Shown in pieces: positions 53,417 to 61,446 of a stretch of 64,000 nucleotides of DNA; position 1 is the stretch's first letter; the number at the start of each line of letters is the position of its first letter. The notes under the pieces are model-generated. The model did not search any database. It saw only the letters and a list, made by a program, of their open reading frames with translations, and had not been told where the DNA came from. Source of the DNA: Lapillicoccus jejuensis (lineage in GTDB: Bacteria; Actinomycetota; Actinomycetes; Actinomycetales; Dermatophilaceae); contig NZ_VFMN01000001.1 in assembly GCF_006715055.1 (NCBI RefSeq), positions 620,001 through 684,000 on the forward strand. Direction: 5' to 3'. The position numbers were made by a program, and so were the translations under genes.

Positions 53417-53731
53417 CCCTGAATGAAGGGCCGGTCCCGAAGGGCCGGCAATCGTGCCCGCCTGGAGCTCGCCGCTGGGCTCGTCCCAGCCTCAATGAAG
53501 GACCGGCTCCGAAGCGCCGGCGACGAGGGTCAGGCGCCGGGCTCGACCCGCACCTACCAGACGCCTCGATCAAGGGCCGTCCCCGAAGGTCCGGCGACCC
53601 GTCACCGGGCTCTACAACACCCCGGGCGTGCAGAAGCCTCAATGAAGGACCGGCCCCCGAAGGGCCGGTGACTGTCGGACAACGTCGTGGGTCAGGCCAT
53701 GGCTTTCGTGCCTCAATGAAGGGCCGGTGAC
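53417..53731 (-). CRISPR. Decayed CRISPR array 2 (five repeats, four spacers)
   Basis: Repeats begin at 53417, 53489, 53563, 53636 (37 bp, one extra C) and 53710 (shortened to 22 bp). Spacers are 36, 38, 37 and 37 bp. Consensus and orientation equal those of the array at 40.1 kb: start GCCTCAATGAAGG, internal duplicated GGGCCGG, end CCGGCGAC. The last repeat has lost exactly one GGGCCGG unit with the 7 bp between. No cas gene is adjacent; the integrase follows after about 200 bp without a recognised gene. Confidence 0.82.
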
Positions 53732-53937
53732 AGGGGTCAAGATTCTCATGGCTCTGACTTGGGGTGATGCCCACCCGTGCGATGCCTACGATTGGGCTGG
53801 GGGGGTGCTGCCCGCACGTACGACCCTCCAGCAGCCGTTCATTGTTCGGTCAACATCGATCCCGGACGGCTGGGACTCGCGCACGCCCCCGACAGAAGCG
53901 ATGGCTCGAACAAGTCGACACGTGGCATCGGAAACGA

Positions 53938-56121
53938 TCAGTGACCGCGTCGCAACCGATGCCTACCCCTTGCCTGGTACTTCTCCAAGCTCAGCCGGGT
54001 GACGGACTGGACGCCACCGTGGAAGCGATCGTCCTCCTGGAGCTGACCGTGCCTGATCAGGGTCTTGACGCTCGCGACGCTGATGCTGAGCTGCTTCGCA
54101 GCGTCGGGCATACGGATCGCGCGCTCGGCAAGGGCACGCTGCGCCAGGAAGTAGCTGCGCACATGGTTGGCAACCTCATCTGACATCTGGTGATCGCGTA
54201 CACCATCGCGTGCCACGCAGCTGAGGTCAGGGTGACGGGTGATGTACTGACGGATCTTGTCGTAGGGCTCGCCGAGCTCGTGGGCAAGCTCGCGCATACT
54301 GGAGCCGGCGCCAAGCTCGTCGGCCATCCGTAGCAGCCCCTTGACGTCGACTAGGTAGCGGAAGCCGGCCTGATCAGCGCGCAGGGCCTTCATGCTCTCC
54401 AGGCGGCCGTTGCGAATGTCGTCCAGGATCTGAGCAGTGGTCACTCCCCGGAGCTCAGCGGCCTGGGCCACGGACAGCCAATCTCCGTCCGGGATCTGCT
54501 CGACGAACCATCCCAGGTCGATGAGCTTGGCGTCGACTTCCGCCGCGCGTCGCGCGAGTGCCCGTTGCCGACCGGTCGTACACGAGGTGGCAGTGGGGAC
54601 CATGAGACCGTCCGGAAGGCGGGTCACGATCTGCTCAGTCATCGTGGCGGCCACATCGCGTTGCGGTTTCATCTCGAGGTCCTCGAGAAGGTAGTGCTGG
54701 TGGATGACCTCGGTGCCGCGGCGGTGCCCCATGTACGCCCGGATGTTCTCCACGACCTCACGGTTGGCCTGCAGGGCGGTCGCGAAGGACTGGCGCATGC
54801 GTTGCGGAGTCGGCGCGACCGTCACCATGCCCTGCCGGGCCCGCAGCTTCGTGTCTTCAAGGCGCATATTGAGCCCCTCGGCCGCGGCCGCACCGGTAAG
54901 GGCGTTCCGGAATGCCGATTGCCCACCCGTGTCGTCGGCTTGCAGTCCCGGGACGAGCCGCGCCTTTGTGTGGACGTGTCCGGCGGGGTCGGTGTGGAAC
55001 ACGTCGATCACCACTCGGATCAGGTCCATCAGGGGCGCCGGCACCACCAGGATGCGCCAGGAGTCGGCCTTGGTCTCGTCGACGTGATCGGTGGTCACTC
55101 TCGCGCCATCGGGTCCGCGACGGTGGAACTTCCGACCGCCCTGCGACTGGACGGTCAGGATGCCCGGCCGGCCGGCGCCGGCGTCGACGACGTCCTCGAC
55201 CAGCAGTCCGTACGCTTCGGACACCAGCAGACCGAGCAGGCGAAGCAGCCAGAGAACCAGCTGGTGCACGACGTGCAGGCGTGCCGCCACGCGGCCGGTC
55301 TCCTCCAGCGTCACCGCCCGGGTGGTAGTCTTCGGGACGGTGTTCTTCGGGATCTCGGCGGCGCGGACCTGAGGCTGGAGCGCGATTCCCTCACTCTCGG
55401 CGTAGGCGAGGACGGCTCGGAAGGTGCGCCGGACGTCCTGCAGGGTGCTGTGGGCGTAGCGCGCCCCGTCGCTCGGCGCGCTGGTGGCCAAGCCCGCCTG
55501 GGGCTCGAACAGGTCGCCGAAGCGGTAGAGGTTGGCGGTGCCGCGTCTTCCGACGGGCTTGATGCGTCCGGTCCTCCGGGCGCGCTTGAACGTCGAGGTC
55601 GAGCATGGGCGACCGGCTTCGGCGAGCAGGGCGCGGCCCTGATCCATGGTCCCGACGGCGTCCGGGTTCTCGTGCGTCGGGAAGTCCGCCGTGGTGCGAG
55701 CGGTCGGGACCTTGAGCAGGTGCTGGTACATCCGCCGGGCGTCCTGGCGGGTGATCGCCTCGAGGCTGAGGTGGTGGTCGACCAGGTAGGAGTCGATGAC
55801 GTTCACGTAGCCCCGGACCTGGGTCTCACGGCCGATGTCGCCGTGGCCGTCCTCGACGTAGCGCTCCTGGACCCATCGCTCGGCGACGCTCTTGAACGGG
55901 GTTCCGCTGCCGCCGGCGCCCGGTGACCTGTGACCGTTCGCCGGGGGGATCGCGCGGCCCGCGGTGCGGGCCTCGATCGCCCGCCGCAGCCACTGCTGAG
56001 CCTCGCGCCTGGTCGAGAAGGTGGCCTGCGGCCGGGTCGTTGAGCCGCGGTCCGCCGGAAGGGATGCGGTGAAGGTGCCTGAAGCGTTGGCCCTGATGCT
56101 GCCGGTCAGCGGGCGGCTCAC
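53938..56121 (-). CDS. Tyrosine-recombinase-family integrase with variant active site and HTH tail
   Basis: Encodes 727 aa, GTG in a GTGA overlap with a small upstream gene. Order: an N-terminal arm-binding part (STRREAQQWLRRAIEARTAG), a core-binding region, the catalytic domain at about 270-490, and a 220-residue C-terminal extension with helix-turn-helix-like segments (SVAQAAELRGVTTAQILDD, AAKQLSISVASVKTLIRHG). The catalytic region has LLGLLVSEAYGL where the Arg of GLRxSE is expected (Leu instead, near 298), PQRMRQSFAT in place of HxLRHTFAT, then YMGHRRGTEVIHQHY with Tyr near 477. It lies beside tRNA-Tyr and presumably inserted the island. Whether it is still active is uncertain. Confidence 0.78.
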   Translation of the reverse strand: MSRPLTGSIRANASGTFTASLPADRGSTTRPQATFSTRREAQQWLRRAIEARTAGRAIPPANGHRSPGAGGSGTPFKSVAERWVQERYVEDGHGDIGRETQVRGYVNVIDSYLVDHHLSLEAITRQDARRMYQHLLKVPTARTTADFPTHENPDAVGTMDQGRALLAEAGRPCSTSTFKRARRTGRIKPVGRRGTANLYRFGDLFEPQAGLATSAPSDGARYAHSTLQDVRRTFRAVLAYAESEGIALQPQVRAAEIPKNTVPKTTTRAVTLEETGRVAARLHVVHQLVLWLLRLLGLLVSEAYGLLVEDVVDAGAGRPGILTVQSQGGRKFHRRGPDGARVTTDHVDETKADSWRILVVPAPLMDLIRVVIDVFHTDPAGHVHTKARLVPGLQADDTGGQSAFRNALTGAAAAEGLNMRLEDTKLRARQGMVTVAPTPQRMRQSFATALQANREVVENIRAYMGHRRGTEVIHQHYLLEDLEMKPQRDVAATMTEQIVTRLPDGLMVPTATSCTTGRQRALARRAAEVDAKLIDLGWFVEQIPDGDWLSVAQAAELRGVTTAQILDDIRNGRLESMKALRADQAGFRYLVDVKGLLRMADELGAGSSMRELAHELGEPYDKIRQYITRHPDLSCVARDGVRDHQMSDEVANHVRSYFLAQRALAERAIRMPDAAKQLSISVASVKTLIRHGQLQEDDRFHGGVQSVTRLSLEKYQARGRHRLRRGH

Positions 56122-56549
56122 CGGACGGCTCCGGACGGCACGGCCAGGGCGAGGACCCGATGCAAGGCCTCGAGGGCGGTCTGCCGCTCGGCGGCGAGGG
56201 CGGCTGTGACCGCGAGCTGGGACTCGAGCTGGCGGATACGCTCGCGAAGGTCGCTGACCTGCCTCGACTCCCGCAGCGTCTCCAGGGTGGCGGCGACCTC
56301 GATGACGTGACTGGGATCGAGGTCGCCTGCGTCGACCAAGTCCTGGACCGGGACGGTCCACTCCTGGCGGCCGGTCAGCGCCTTGTCCGCGTGCGGGTAC
56401 CGACCGGCATGGATCCACCCCGCGACGGTCTTGCGGTCCCTGGGCCTGCCCGGCTTCCCGGTGAGGTGGCAGACCTCCCGCATCGAGAGCATCGTGGTGC
56501 TGGTGAAGGTGGTGGCCTCCGCGGCCGCGGACGTGCTGGTGGGTGTCAT
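56118..56549 (-). CDS. Small DNA-binding/coiled-coil partner of the integrase
   Basis: Encodes 143 aa from the ATG at 56549. The N-terminus SMREVCHLTGKPGRPRDRKT looks like a helix-turn-helix of the excisionase or MerR kind, and the middle ...VAATLETLRESRQVSDLRERIRQLESQ... a coiled coil. The stop overlaps the integrase start, so the two are co-translated. An excision-directing factor or regulator is the natural suggestion. I could not place it in a named family. Confidence 0.65.
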   Translation of the reverse strand: MTPTSTSAAAEATTFTSTTMLSMREVCHLTGKPGRPRDRKTVAGWIHAGRYPHADKALTGRQEWTVPVQDLVDAGDLDPSHVIEVAATLETLRESRQVSDLRERIRQLESQLAVTAALAAERQTALEALHRVLALAVPSGAVR

Positions 56550-56820
56550 GCCGGCGGACCGTCCGGCCCTCACCGGGACCGGCAATCCCCGCCTGCACCG
56601 ACCCCGGTTCCCTCAGGTCGCCCCGGGTCACCGGCGCCCTCGCCCAAGGACCACCCGCCGCACGACCGCTCGGAACCCGCCATCTGGGCCGACCTGGGGA
56701 CACCTGCGGAAACCTCGGGTCGGCGCCTGCCACGGCGCACAATGACCTCGATAAACGGTGGTCGGGGGGCCGCAATCGTCCGGCGGTCGCCTCGGATCGC
56801 CGGAAAATCTCCCGCAAACG

Positions 56821-56853
56821 CACCTGACCCCCGCATTAAGCGGGGGTCAGGTG
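56821..56853. terminator. Perfect 14-bp hairpin at the tRNA 3' side
   Basis: CACCTGACCCCCGC pairs fully with GCGGGGGTCAGGTG around the loop ATTAA, 22 bp beyond the 3' end of the tRNA. It fits a bidirectional terminator and also marks the probable right edge of the island. Confidence 0.75.
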
Positions 56854-56874
56854 CCGGATGGCTGTGCCATCTCG

Positions 56875-56955
56875 TGGCGGGTGAAGGATTCGAACCTTCG
56901 TAGCTTTCGCGACGGATTTACAGTCCGCTCCCATTGGCCGCTCGGGCAACCCGCC
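56875..56955 (-). tRNA. tRNA-Tyr (GTA)
   Basis: On the minus strand the acceptor arms GGCGGGT and ACCCGCC pair. The anticodon loop is CTGTAAA with anticodon GTA, there is a long variable arm (class II), and the T arm is GAAGGTTCGAATCCTTC. About 81 bases, discriminator A, CCA not encoded. It is a common integration target, and the integrase gene lies on its 3' side. Confidence 0.95.
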
Positions 56956-57092
56956 GTGCTGGCGCATGGAAGGATAGCAAGGAGTGCACGGGGCACCGAA
57001 TCCGGTTCCGGAGACGGCTCCCCGGCCCCGTCCCCCGCAGTCCACCCGCAGTCCAGCCCGCAGTCCAGCCCGTAGTGAGGAAGTGCCCGGCC

Positions 57093-57599
57093 ATGGCCGA
57101 CTCGTCGTTCGACATCGTCTCCAAGCTCGACCACCAGGAGATCGCCAACGCCGTCAACACCGCCGCCAAGGAGGTCGCGACCCGCTACGACTTCAAGGGC
57201 GTCGGCGCCTCGCTCGAGCTCTCCGGCGAGTCGATCCTCATCAAGGCCAACTCCGAGGAGCGCGCCCTGGCCGTCCTCGACGTCCTGCAGACCTGGCTGG
57301 TCAAGCGCAAGGTCTCGCTCAAGCACCTCGACTACGGCAACGACGACAACACCCCGACCCCGAGGGTCTCGGGCAAGGAGTACCGCCTGCAGGTCGGCCT
57401 CAAGGAGGGCATCTCGCAGGAGGTGGCCAAGAAGATCGGCAAGCTCATCCGCGACGAGGGCCCCAAGTCGGTCAAGAGCCAGATCCAGGGCGACGAGCTG
57501 CGGGTGACGAGCAAGTCGCGCGACGACCTGCAGGCCGTGCAGCGGCTCATCCAGGGCGCGGACCTCGACACCGCCCTGCAGTTCACCAACCGCCGCTGA
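57093..57599 (+). CDS. YajQ-family nucleotide-binding protein
   Basis: Encodes 168 aa, close to the usual 160-165. Start at ADSSFDIVSKLDHQEIANAV. Family motifs RYDFKG near residue 30, KVSLKHLDYG, and the ending QGDELRVTSKSRDDLQAVQ are all present. YajQ-like proteins bind nucleotides (some bind cyclic di-GMP) and RNA. The gene is just outside the island. Confidence 0.93.
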   Translation: MADSSFDIVSKLDHQEIANAVNTAAKEVATRYDFKGVGASLELSGESILIKANSEERALAVLDVLQTWLVKRKVSLKHLDYGNDDNTPTPRVSGKEYRLQVGLKEGISQEVAKKIGKLIRDEGPKSVKSQIQGDELRVTSKSRDDLQAVQRLIQGADLDTALQFTNRR

Positions 57600-57628
57600 C
57601 GCGGGGCCCCGGACGACGACGCGCGGCG

Positions 57629-58270
57629 TCAGACCCGCCGCAGGGCACCCCGTAGGGCCCGGCGGGCCACGGGGCCGAGGCCGTCGATGCTGCGGGCGAG
57701 GTCCTCGAGCCGGTCGAGCGCCTCGATCGTGCTCGGCACGTTCTCGCCCTCGCGAGTGGGGACCATCAGCTCGAGGCCGATGAAGGCGGAGGTGACGACG
57801 TCGGCGAGCAGCCCGGGGGCGACGAGCTCGTCGAACGGTGAGCCGGCGAGCAGCCGGGTGAGGGTGCGCTCGATCTCGGTGCGCCACAGGCCGAGCGACT
57901 CCCCCGTCGCCGCCGCGAGCGCGGGGTTGGCCTGCGACCCGGCGAGGGTCTGGGCGAGGACCGTGACGTTGCCGAGGGCGGCCTCCTCGTCGTGGATCTC
58001 GCGGCCGAGGGCGACGAGCCCGGCGAAGGAGGGCACCGCCTCGAAGCGCGGCCGGAAGTTCTCGACCCGCTCGCGGGTCGAGGTCACGCAGGCGTGCGCG
58101 ACGAGGCTGTCGACCGTGCCGAAGTGGTAGAAGACCAGCGCCTGGTTGACGTCCCCGGCCGCCGCGATGGTGCGGGCCGACACCTTGGCGATCCCCTGCG
58201 TGCGGATGGTCTCCATCGTCGCCTCGACGAGTCGGCGACGGGTGCTCTCGGTCCTCGTGTCCTCAGGCAC
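57629..58270 (-). CDS. TetR-family repressor
   Basis: Encodes 213 aa from the GTG at 58270. The N-terminal helix-turn-helix is visible (TRRRLVEATMETIRTQGIAK, VSARTIAAAGDVNQALVFYHF), and the rest is the helical ligand domain. It is last in a four-gene minus-strand operon whose upstream region carries two perfect palindromes, so it very likely represses its own operon. The ligand is unknown. Confidence 0.9.
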   Translation of the reverse strand: MPEDTRTESTRRRLVEATMETIRTQGIAKVSARTIAAAGDVNQALVFYHFGTVDSLVAHACVTSTRERVENFRPRFEAVPSFAGLVALGREIHDEEAALGNVTVLAQTLAGSQANPALAAATGESLGLWRTEIERTLTRLLAGSPFDELVAPGLLADVVTSAFIGLELMVPTREGENVPSTIEALDRLEDLARSIDGLGPVARRALRGALRRV

Positions 58271-58952
58271 GGCACTCCTCGCGGTAGGGCTTGACCGCCG
58301 AGGGCACCTCACCCCCGGCGGCGACCAGGTCGAGGTAGCGGACGGTGAACGACCCGTCGTACCCGAAGACGGGCCCGACCACGGCGTTGCGGACCTCGAC
58401 GTGGATCCGGAAGCATCCTGCCGCGTCGTCGTACGACTCGCGCACGAGGGCGTCGGCCGCGAGCACCCGGGGCAGCCGGACCCCGAGCCGGCCCTCGTAG
58501 AAGCGGAACCCGCCGCTGCGGACGACGAGAGCGCCGTCGCGGTCGACGTGCAGGTCGAGGTCGGCGGCCACGTGCTGGTGGGTGCCGAGGTAGTCGACGA
58601 CGCGGCCGCGCTCGGGCGAGAAGACCATCGTCGCGTCGAACCGGCGCCTCCGCCCCGGGCGCACCTCGAAGGTCCGCACGAAGGTGAGCGTCTCGCGACC
58701 GAAGGAGTCGCGGTAGGCGTAGTTCTCGATGGTGAACGGCACGTCGGTGCCGGCCTCGGGGAACAGCAGGTTGCGGGTCGCGCCGAGCCGCAGGCACGGG
58801 GTGAGCGCAGGGCTCCCCCGCCAGACCCGCTGCATGACGCCCGTGCCGACGCAGGCGACGCGGTCGTCGCTGGAGAAACCGAACCGCCGCTGCAGCTGCG
58901 GGTGCAACCGGTCGAGGTCGAGGTCGAGGGCCTGGGCGAAGACGGAGCTCAT
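58263..58952 (-). CDS. DUF4166 protein
   Basis: Encodes 229 aa. Features of DUF4166: LDLDRLHPQLQRRFGFS at the N-terminus, TDVPFTIENYAYRDSFGRET, RRFDATMVFSPERGRVVDYLG, a late beta-rich section. The function is unknown. The family tends to occur with enzymes or saccharopine-like proteins, but here it is with an SRPBCC protein. It overlaps the next gene by 8 bp and the previous one by 4 bp. Confidence 0.82.
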   Translation of the reverse strand: MSSVFAQALDLDLDRLHPQLQRRFGFSSDDRVACVGTGVMQRVWRGSPALTPCLRLGATRNLLFPEAGTDVPFTIENYAYRDSFGRETLTFVRTFEVRPGRRRRFDATMVFSPERGRVVDYLGTHQHVAADLDLHVDRDGALVVRSGGFRFYEGRLGVRLPRVLAADALVRESYDDAAGCFRIHVEVRNAVVGPVFGYDGSFTVRYLDLVAAGGEVPSAVKPYREECRA

Positions 58953-59581
58953 GGCGTGGCCTCCCGGGAGGTGGTGGGGCGCGGCTGCCGGCGGCAGCGG
59001 AGGGCGCTGGGGACGAGGCGGTGGTGCGGGGTGCGGACGGCGGCGACGACGAGACCGGCTCCGAGAGCGGCGGCGCCCACGCGGAGGACCCCCTCGAGCA
59101 GGGCGTTCCGTCGCGCGGTCTCGGGCGGGAGACCCTCGTCGACCCACAGCCGGAGCCGGTCGAAGGACCAGGCGGTCGCCCATCCGAGCAGCGGGCGCAC
59201 GAGCCGGTCGGCGGGTCCCCGCGGGGTGTAGTCGTAGCCGGTGAGGAACCGGGTGCCCCCGTCGTCGGTCGGCACGTAGCGCCAGTAACCGCGGCCCTCG
59301 CGCAGCGGCGAGCGCACGTCGTCGCAGCGGAAGCGGAGCGCCGACGTCGCCGACCCGTCGGCGTGGTGCCGGTCGGCGCTCGTCACGCCGACCCCGGCGA
59401 CCGGCCCGACCGCGTAGGTGAAGGTCCGCGGCGACCCGGGCGTCGGGCCGGCCGCGTCGAGGTCGATGCGGGTGAAGCGCAGGTCCCAGCGCGCGTGCGC
59501 GACCGGGTCCTGCGTCCGGCGCCACACCTCGGCGACGGGCGCCCGGGTGGTGGTCTCGACGTACAGCGGCCGGCCGCTCAT
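58949..59581 (-). CDS. SRPBCC-family protein
   Basis: Encodes 210 aa. The START-like fold is suggested by YVETTTRAPVAEVWRRTQD, HARWDLRFTRIDL, GYWRYVPTDDGGTRFLTGYD and DRLVRPLLGWATAWSFDRLR. A C-terminal hydrophobic helix may anchor it (LRVGAAALGAGLVVAAV). It likely binds a small hydrophobic ligand. It is coupled to both neighbours (ATGA overlaps). Confidence 0.78.
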   Translation of the reverse strand: MSGRPLYVETTTRAPVAEVWRRTQDPVAHARWDLRFTRIDLDAAGPTPGSPRTFTYAVGPVAGVGVTSADRHHADGSATSALRFRCDDVRSPLREGRGYWRYVPTDDGGTRFLTGYDYTPRGPADRLVRPLLGWATAWSFDRLRLWVDEGLPPETARRNALLEGVLRVGAAALGAGLVVAAVRTPHHRLVPSALRCRRQPRPTTSREATP

Positions 59582-60045
59582 CGGCGGAGCCCGCAGACCC
59601 GGGACCGTCGACCGGGCCGACGGGCAGGGGTGGCGCGGTGGCCCAGCCGCACGACGTCGAGGACGAGCGGCCCGGAGGCGATGACCACGAGGACGAGGAC
59701 GGAGTGGCTCGGGTCGCGCCTCGAGAGCTCGGCGACGGCCACCGGGGCGAGCAGGGCGACGGCGATCGTCGTCAGCGCCGTCTCGCCGGGGGGCCGGTCC
59801 AGCCGGCGGCAGGTGGCCAGCGCCACCGCGCCGCATGTGCCGACCGCCAGCCCGACCGCCGTCCCGACCAGCAGGCCGACCAGCCCCACGAACAGGCCGA
59901 AGGCCAGCGCGCCGGGGCCGCGCACCCCGACCGTCGCGAGCAGACCGAGGAGGACGGGTAGCCCGAACCCCACTCCGGCCCCCCACGCGATCCCGTCGAC
60001 GACCAGCGCCCAGGCCGGGTCGCGCTGCTGCGAGAACCACCTCAT
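59578..60045 (-). CDS. Four-TM membrane protein, first gene of the TetR operon
   Basis: Encodes 155 aa with four hydrophobic segments (about residues 14-40, 45-75, 88-105, 115-130) and a basic C-terminus. Glycine-rich helices such as VGLLVGTAVGLAVGTCGAVA are seen. No known family. The ATG lies 20 bp from the first TetR palindrome. Confidence 0.72.
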   Translation of the reverse strand: MRWFSQQRDPAWALVVDGIAWGAGVGFGLPVLLGLLATVGVRGPGALAFGLFVGLVGLLVGTAVGLAVGTCGAVALATCRRLDRPPGETALTTIAVALLAPVAVAELSRRDPSHSVLVLVVIASGPLVLDVVRLGHRATPARRPGRRSRVCGLRR

Positions 60046-60064
60046 GCCACTCTCCTCCGCGTCG

Positions 60065-60114
60065 TTGAGCGATCGCTCAAATCACACGGTAGAGCATATT
60101 GAGCGATCGCTCAA
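60065..60114. promoter_or_regulatory. Two perfect TetR-type operators
   Basis: The 16-bp palindrome TTGAGCGATCGCTCAA occurs at 60065-60080 and again, unchanged, at 60099-60114, 34 bp apart. A minus-strand -10-like TATGCT lies just inside the second copy, so bound repressor would block the promoter of the four-gene operon. Confidence 0.9.
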
Positions 60115-60138
60115 GAGGGTGAGGCCGGGGCACGGCAC

Positions 60139-60170
60139 GGCGCCCGCCCTCCGGGAGGAGGACGGGCGCC
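60139..60170 (-). terminator. Hairpin after the universal stress protein gene
   Basis: GGCGCCCG and CGGGCGCC pair around a 16-base loop that itself has pairing capacity. It is 41 bp past the stop of the last gene in the ABC operon and is the probable end of that transcript. Confidence 0.7.
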
Positions 60171-60211
60171 TGGGGAGGTGCCGGACGCCGTACGGCGTCG
60201 TGCTGGTGCGG

Positions 60212-60607
60212 TCAGGCGCGGGGCTTGACCGCGAGGACGGGGCAGTCCGCCTCGAGGAGGACCTGCTGGGCGGTGCTACCGGTGAGCAGCTTGCCGACCG
60301 GCGAGCGGCGACGGATCCCGATGACGATGAGGTCCGCCTTGGTCTCCTCGGCGGCGGCGAGGATCGTCGTCGCCGGACCGGACCCGTCGAGCGGGCGGCG
60401 GATCTCGTGCTCGAGCCCGGCCTGCGCGAGCTGGGCGTCGAGCGCGTCGATGTCCTGCTCGGTCGCGAAGGACGGGTGGGCGTAGTCGCCGTGGTACGAC
60501 GTGTTGACGACCACCACCCGCGCGCCGGTGCGCTGGGCGGCCTCGACCGCCGCATCGACGGCGGCCGAGCCCTCGGGGGTCGGCACGTAGCCGACGACGA
60601 CGGTCAC
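60212..60607 (-). CDS. Universal stress protein
   Basis: Encodes 131 aa, GTG in a GTGA overlap with the ABC ATPase gene. The UspA fold is supported by MTVVVGYVPTPEGSAAVDAA, ADLIVIGIRRRS, and the ATP-type glycine motif GKLLTGSTAQQVLLEADCPV. Its coupling to a sugar ABC transporter is uncommon and may link nutrient uptake to energy state. Confidence 0.88.
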   Translation of the reverse strand: MTVVVGYVPTPEGSAAVDAAVEAAQRTGARVVVVNTSYHGDYAHPSFATEQDIDALDAQLAQAGLEHEIRRPLDGSGPATTILAAAEETKADLIVIGIRRRSPVGKLLTGSTAQQVLLEADCPVLAVKPRA

Positions 60608-61446
60608 CCCGCCGCCCTCCCGGACTCGACGCCCTCGACGGTCATCGCCCCGGTCATGATCGCCACGCCCTCACCCATCGTGTGCGACTGCGGCGTGATC
60701 ACCGCGGCCCGGCGGGCCAGCCGCTGGATGTGGATCCGGTCGGCCACCTCCCACACGTGGGGCATGTTGTGGCTGATGACGATGACCGGCACGCCGCTCT
60801 CGCGCAGCTGCTTGATCATGTCGAGGACGGCGTTGCCCTCCTTGACCCCCAGCGCGGCCGTCGGCTCGTCGAGGATGACGACCTTGCTCCCGAAGGCGGC
60901 CGCGCGGGCGACCGCCACCGCCTGCCGCTGACCTCCGGACAGGCTCTCGACCGCGACCCCCATGTTCTGGATGGTCTGGATGCCGAGGTTCTGCACCGAG
61001 GTGCTCGCCCGGTCGCGCATGCCCTTCTTGTCGAGCATCCGGAAGACCGAGCCCAGGATCCCGGGTCGGCGCTCCTCCCGCGCGAGGTAGAGGTTGCTCG
61101 CGATGTCGAGCGCCGGGATGACGGCCAGCTGCTGGTAGACGGTCTCGATCCCGGCCTCGCGGGCGTCCTGCGGCTTGCTGAACTTCACCGTGTGCCCGTC
61201 GAGGGTGAGCTCGCCGGCGTCGATGGTGTAGGCCCCCGAGAGGCACTTGATGAGGGTCGACTTGCCGGCCCCGTTGTCGCCGATGACGGCGAGGACCTCG
61301 CCCGGGTAGAGCTCGAGGTCGACCCCGTCGAGCCCGATGACCCGGCCGAAGGTCTTGACCAGACCCTTGCCCTGGAGGATCGGGGCGTTGCCCCGCTCGG
61401 ACGGCGGGACCGACGAGGACGGGACCGCGTCCTGGCTGGTGCTCAC
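60604..61446 (-). CDS. Sugar ABC transporter ATP-binding protein
   Basis: Encodes 280 aa with one ATPase domain (FrcA-like; RbsA types have two). Walker A is GDNGAGKSTLIK, the signature LSGGQRQAVAVARA, and Walker B KVVILDEPTAALG, with a Q-loop YQQLAVIPAL. GTG start in a GTGA overlap with the permease. It powers uptake of a sugar by this four-gene transporter. Confidence 0.92.
   Translation of the reverse strand: MSTSQDAVPSSSVPPSERGNAPILQGKGLVKTFGRVIGLDGVDLELYPGEVLAVIGDNGAGKSTLIKCLSGAYTIDAGELTLDGHTVKFSKPQDAREAGIETVYQQLAVIPALDIASNLYLAREERRPGILGSVFRMLDKKGMRDRASTSVQNLGIQTIQNMGVAVESLSGGQRQAVAVARAAAFGSKVVILDEPTAALGVKEGNAVLDMIKQLRESGVPVIVISHNMPHVWEVADRIHIQRLARRAAVITPQSHTMGEGVAIMTGAMTVEGVESGRAAG

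Larger units (their letters stand above)
39940..56853. other. Inferred genomic island next to tRNA-Tyr
   Basis: The segment holds an integrase at the tRNA-Tyr end, an intact IS, an IS remnant, serine recombinase genes, decayed CRISPR arrays and several unrecognised or lower-GC genes, while both sides are ordinary chromosome. The right border fits the 3' end of tRNA-Tyr. The left border is not fixed: I found no convincing repeat of the tRNA 3' end, so the coordinates are approximate. Confidence 0.5.

Noticed and set aside
56740-56780. CCTCGATAAACGG near the integrase region as another CRISPR repeat
   Set aside because: Only about ten bases match the consensus and no second copy or spacer spacing is present.
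60604-61446. Sugar ABC ATPase as a truncated two-domain RbsA-type protein
   Set aside because: Single-domain FrcA-type ATPases of this length are normal, and the gene is cleanly coupled on both sides.
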